A stretch of DNA of 7,803 bases from Dechloromonas sp. (GTDB lineage Bacteria; Pseudomonadota; Gammaproteobacteria; Burkholderiales; Rhodocyclaceae). The stretch is from positions 604,007 to 611,809 of the forward strand of contig CP059264.1 in assembly GCA_013693915.1 (NCBI GenBank), written 5' to 3'. Below are positions 5,520 through 7,803 of this stretch, one piece after another; position 1 is the first letter of the stretch, and each line of letters starts with the position of its first letter. Under the pieces are notes generated by a model. It was not told the DNA's origin, ran no database searches, and saw only the letters and a program-made list of their open reading frames with translations. The position numbers were made by a program, and so were the translations under genes.

Positions 5520-5903
5520 ATGCCAATCTCCGACTCCGATCCCAGAGTATTTTTCGCTGCCGAGCGCACGCTTCTGGCATGGCTTCGCACGGGCCTCACT
5601 ATCATCGCACTTGGTTTCGTCGTCTCTCGGTTCGGCTTGTTCTTGCAACTCCTCGGCATGCAATCTCAACCGCATTCCGCGCAAACCCACGCCTCCATGT
5701 CGGCAGCGCTTGGCATCGGCTTTGTTGTCGTGGGTACCCTCGCCATTGCGGTAGTCGCCTTTCAACATCATCGCTTCGTGGCCACCCTGCCCATGCGTGA
5801 CCTGCCCCCGCGCTACTCCAGAACTGTCGCCCTTGTTCTCTCGCTTCTCGTCTCCGCATTCGGCGTTGCTCTTGCTATCTATCTATTGCTTGTGCATCCA
5901 TGA
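5520..5903 (+). CDS. DUF202 (YidH-like) inner-membrane protein
   Basis: The 127-residue protein has the DUF202 hallmark at its N-terminus, DPRVFFAAERTLLAWLRTGLTIIALGF (residues 7-33, here partly quoted as AAERTLLAWLRTG). Three membrane segments are predicted by eye at about 24-46, 61-83 and 102-124, separated by a hydrophilic loop with several His and Gln at 47-60. Length is normal for the family, so the gene looks complete. DUF202 proteins sit in the inner membrane; their function is not established. The start is the first ATG, 11 bases after the attC right core, so the AAGG inside that core (5505-5508) is the only Shine-Dalgarno-like sequence. That spacing suits a cassette gene, yet no attC follows, so it is the last or a truncated cassette, or chromosomal DNA past the array end. 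Confidence 0.88.
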   Translation: MPISDSDPRVFFAAERTLLAWLRTGLTIIALGFVVSRFGLFLQLLGMQSQPHSAQTHASMSAALGIGFVVVGTLAIAVVAFQHHRFVATLPMRDLPPRYSRTVALVLSLLVSAFGVALAIYLLLVHP

Positions 5904-6067
5904 AAAGACAAAAGCCATCTCCTGCGCCTGACCCTGTGCCCAACCGAACGCGGCGGGATCAAGCCGCGCAACGACGGCCAGCTGCACATTGTGATCACCA
6001 CTTCAGCCAACTGGCCTGGCATCTCCGGGTCCGTCATCTGCCTGTACGCACCTGTTCGATCAGATAG
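5900..6067 (+). CDS. Doubtful 55-aa ORF coupled to the DUF202 gene
   Basis: The ATG overlaps the DUF202 stop as ATGA, the usual sign of translational coupling, and the frame runs 55 codons to a TAG at 6065-6067. The product (MKRQKPSPAPDPVPNRTRRD at its start) is basic and Pro/Arg-rich with no recognised domain. DUF202 genes often come in tandem pairs, so this could be the remnant of a second gene cut off by rearrangement, but it shows no DUF202 motif. It overlaps an equally doubtful minus-strand ORF. Confidence 0.3.
   Translation: MKRQKPSPAPDPVPNRTRRDQAAQRRPAAHCDHHFSQLAWHLRVRHLPVRTCSIR
5949..5968. terminator. GC-rich hairpin between DUF202 gene and urease genes
   Basis: CGCGGC and GCCGCG form a perfect 6-bp stem with an 8-base loop in the convergent intergenic region. 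It could act as a bidirectional terminator for the two converging units, but no U-tract follows on either strand, so an intrinsic terminator is not proven. Confidence 0.3.
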
Positions 6068-6150
6068 CCCGGCAGGACGGCGACGATGGCCGGCTTGTCC
6101 AGGCCTTCGATCCCGATGGTGTTCCCGGTGGTCAGCCACCAGCGGCCCAT
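6034..6150 (-). CDS. Possible 38-aa ORF downstream of ureG (maybe a remnant)
   Basis: The ATG (6150) has AAGGG just ahead of it, 2 bases away, and lies 22 bases after the ureG stop on the same strand. The product (MGRWWLTTGNTIGIEGLDK at its start, then a hydrophobic AIVAVLPGYLIEQV) reads like real protein, more so than the overlapping frames. The same frame is open back into ureG. I do not recognise it. It could be a small gene at the end of the urease operon or the C-terminal scrap of a larger gene lost at the array boundary. Confidence 0.35.
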   Translation of the reverse strand: MGRWWLTTGNTIGIEGLDKPAIVAVLPGYLIEQVRTGR

Positions 6151-6172
6151 GCCCTTGTCTTTGCCGGGTCGG

Positions 6173-6802
6173 TCAAGCCTGCCCGGCAGGAAAGTCCCCG
6201 ATCATGCCGCGCTCGGTGATGAAGGCAATGATCTCCGGCAGCCCCTGGCCGACCTTCAGATTGCTGAAGACGAATGGGCGCTCGCCGCGCTGGGCCTTGG
6301 CGTCGCGCGCCATGACATCGAGAGAGGCGCCGACCATCGGGGCCAGGTCGATCTTGTTGATCACCAGCAGGTCGGACTTGGTGATGCCCGGACCGCCCTT
6401 GCGCGGAATCTTCTCGCCGGCCGCGACGTCGATCACGTAGATGGTCAGGTCGGACAACTCGGGCGAGAAAGTGGCGGCGAGGTTGTCGCCGCCGGACTCG
6501 ACGAGGATCAGTTCGACATTGGGGAAGGACCGCTGCAGACGGTCGACCGCCTCGAGGTTGATCGAGGCATCCTCGCGGATCGCCGTGTGCGGACAGCCGC
6601 CGGTTTCGACGCCGATGATCCGCTCCGGCGCCAGCGCCGAATGATCGACCAGGAACCTGGCGTCCTCGGCGGTGTAGATGTCGTTGGTGACCACGGCCAT
6701 GTCGATCTTGTCGCGCAGGGCCTGGCACAGGGCCAGCGTCAGGGCAGTCTTGCCGGAACCGACGGGGCCGCCGATACCGACGCGCAGGGCTTGTTTGCTC
6801 AT
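6173..6802 (-). CDS. ureG: Urease accessory GTPase UreG
   Basis: UreG is a SIMIBI-class GTPase that, with UreF and UreD/UreH, drives GTP-dependent delivery of nickel from UreE into apo-urease in the cytoplasm. The 209-residue sequence carries the P-loop GPVGSGKT (12-19), the metal-binding Cys-Pro-His motif (70-72), ESGGDN (102-107) and the guanine-specificity motif NKID (149-152). Length is normal and all key residues are present. The chosen ATG gives the standard N-terminus just ahead of the P-loop; an upstream in-frame start at 6919 would add 39 residues inside ureF and is not credible. It begins 4 bases after the ureF stop, so the two are co-transcribed and probably coupled. Confidence 0.97.
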   Translation of the reverse strand: MSKQALRVGIGGPVGSGKTALTLALCQALRDKIDMAVVTNDIYTAEDARFLVDHSALAPERIIGVETGGCPHTAIREDASINLEAVDRLQRSFPNVELILVESGGDNLAATFSPELSDLTIYVIDVAAGEKIPRKGGPGITKSDLLVINKIDLAPMVGASLDVMARDAKAQRGERPFVFSNLKVGQGLPEIIAFITERGMIGDFPAGQA

Positions 6803-6806
6803 GGTT

Positions 6807-7493
6807 TTACGATCTGAAGAGACGTGAATACTGGGTCTCGTGGCGGGCGCAGGCGATGGCGAAAGCCGGCGTGAAGTTTGACCAGGCGGATTCGGGCAAT
6901 TTCCGGGCGTCGACCGCAACAGCGGGTATCTTGCTGCCGAGATCCGCCAGCAGGCGCTGGCCGGCAGCCTGGCCGAGCGGCACCGCCTTTAGCGCGGCCA
7001 TCACCTGGTTTTCGGCCCACGACCACAGGTAGCCGGTGAGTGCCGCTTCCGGCGCGATCCGCCAGGCGGAGGCGATGCCGGCCCAGATGGTGGGGAAGGC
7101 GACTTCTGGCCAGGCAGCGACCGTTTCCACCACCCCGGCGAGCGAGTCGTCGCGCAGGTCATGCAGCAGCCGGCGCAGCGAAAAGCCCATCTGGACCGTT
7201 TCGGCGCGCAGTTCGGCCGCCTCGCGGCTGGCCAGGAACTCGTCGTTCAGGCGCTGGATTTCCGGCACCCTGGTTGCGGTCCACGCCGCCATCAGGGCAA
7301 AAACCAGCGGCGCCTCGTAGCGGCCGATGCCATGTTGCATGAGATCGCCGATCCAGCGCCTTGCCGTCGCCTCGTCGCGAACGACACCCGTTTCGACAGC
7401 CAACTCGAGGCCCTGCGAATAGGTGTAGGCGCCGACCGGTAGCGCCGGGCTGGCGAGTTGCAGCAGGCGGGCGAGTTGCAGTTGCTGATTCAA
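6807..7493 (-). CDS. ureF: Urease accessory protein UreF
   Basis: UreF is an all-helical protein that joins UreD/UreH and UreG in the urease activation complex and gates GTP hydrolysis during nickel insertion. The 228-residue sequence has the family's N-terminal block [17 protein letters not shown] (14-30), and the usual C-terminal ending QYSRLFRS, which is needed for partner contact. The start shown is TTG at 7493-7491, which overlaps the ureE stop (TTGA), implying coupling. No separate Shine-Dalgarno is visible, so the exact start is less certain than the identity. Length is typical. Confidence 0.95.
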   Translation of the reverse strand: MNQQLQLARLLQLASPALPVGAYTYSQGLELAVETGVVRDEATARRWIGDLMQHGIGRYEAPLVFALMAAWTATRVPEIQRLNDEFLASREAAELRAETVQMGFSLRRLLHDLRDDSLAGVVETVAAWPEVAFPTIWAGIASAWRIAPEAALTGYLWSWAENQVMAALKAVPLGQAAGQRLLADLGSKIPAVAVDARKLPESAWSNFTPAFAIACARHETQYSRLFRS

Positions 7494-7803
7494 CGCGGCT
7501 TGAACTCGTGAATCCTGGGCACGGAACGGTGCGGGCCGTGGCCGGGATTGTGCAGGTCAGCGTGGTCGTGATCGTGGTCGTGCTCATCGTGGTGATGATG
7601 GTGGCCACCGTGTGCGCCGTAGGCGCCGGATTCGGGCTGGAACGGGGCTTCCGTTTCGCCCACGGCGCAGCCGAGGCCGCGCACCATCTCGGCCAGCACG
7701 TGGTCGGTCTGGAAGCGCAGCTTGCCGCCGTTGCCGGTCGGCAGGATCTGCACCGGCACGTGGCGGTTGCCGAGGTGATAGGCGGCGCGGGCGAAGAGCA
7801 GGG
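7490..7803 (-). CDS. ureE: Urease nickel chaperone UreE (C-terminal part, 5' end off window)
   Basis: UreE binds Ni(II) in the cytoplasm and passes it to the UreG-containing activation complex. About 103 C-terminal residues are visible, starting in the conserved [15 protein letters not shown] block, followed by a metal-site-containing core and ending in a His/Asp-rich tail with about 18 His in roughly 35 residues ([20 protein letters not shown] is its core). Such tails are known nickel-binding extensions in UreE. The frame continues without a stop past the window edge, so the gene is cut only by the window. It overlaps ureF by 3 bases, and the order ureE-ureF-ureG is the standard one. Confidence 0.96.
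   Translation of the reverse strand, partial: LLFARAAYHLGNRHVPVQILPTGNGGKLRFQTDHVLAEMVRGLGCAVGETEAPFQPESGAYGAHGGHHHHHDEHDHDHDHADLHNPGHGPHRSVPRIHEFKPR

Noticed and set aside
5938..5985. Possible third attC (GCCCAAC followed by a GC-rich hairpin)
   Set aside because: GCCCAAC fits RYYYAAC and a 6-bp stem follows, but no GTTRRRY core lies at the right distance and the span is shorter than usual attC sites. A decayed site cannot be excluded.
5991..6817. Plus-strand ORFs opposite ureG
   Set aside because: They are shadows of ureG, whose P-loop, CPH and NKID motifs are complete on the other strand.

Overview
The window looks like a stretch of bacterial accessory DNA from a mobile-integron cassette array, abutting a conserved urease-maturation operon. 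The GC-rich ureE-ureF-ureG block, the betaproteobacterial look of its proteins and the attC-type sites suggest a betaproteobacterium, perhaps a Rhodocyclaceae relative. That assignment is an inference from protein flavour, not from any marker gene.

Layout, left to right. Positions 1-486 hold the end of a two-gene, relatively AT-rich cassette: the tail of one unknown gene, overlapped by a second unknown gene. Just after its stop codon is an integron recombination site (attC), whose right end is split off by a complete group IIC intron of about 1.84 kb. The intron has a GTGCG 5' end, a reverse transcriptase/maturase without an endonuclease domain, domain V with a CGC triad, and domain VI with a bulged A. 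The attC resumes right after the intron (TTAGAC, from 2399). The next cassette starts there. Its leader is interrupted by an intact IS4-family insertion sequence (2466-3781) with 19-bp terminal inverted repeats and an exact 9-bp target duplication. The cassette's gene encodes a secreted, cysteine-rich, collagen-like protein (3901-5388) and is followed by a second, intact attC (5427-5508). Eleven bases further on begins a DUF202 membrane-protein gene (5520-5903), placed as a cassette gene would be, but no attC follows it. A short transition region (5904-6172) with two doubtful small ORFs then meets the urease accessory genes on the minus strand.

How the parts relate. Nothing here encodes an integron integrase, so this is either the distal end of an array or an integrase-less attC cluster. 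The intron and IS are layered on the array: the intron splits an attC core that IntI would need, and the IS sits in the leader of the following cassette. The urease genes are a separate chromosomal operon (ureE to ureF to ureG, tightly packed) that converges on the array. The most interesting points are the intron-in-attC arrangement, in particular that the intron lies in the same direction as the cassette gene with an ACGC rather than TTGTT 5' exon end; the collagen-like protein as a cassette cargo; and a hairpin that would hide the transposase ribosome-binding site.
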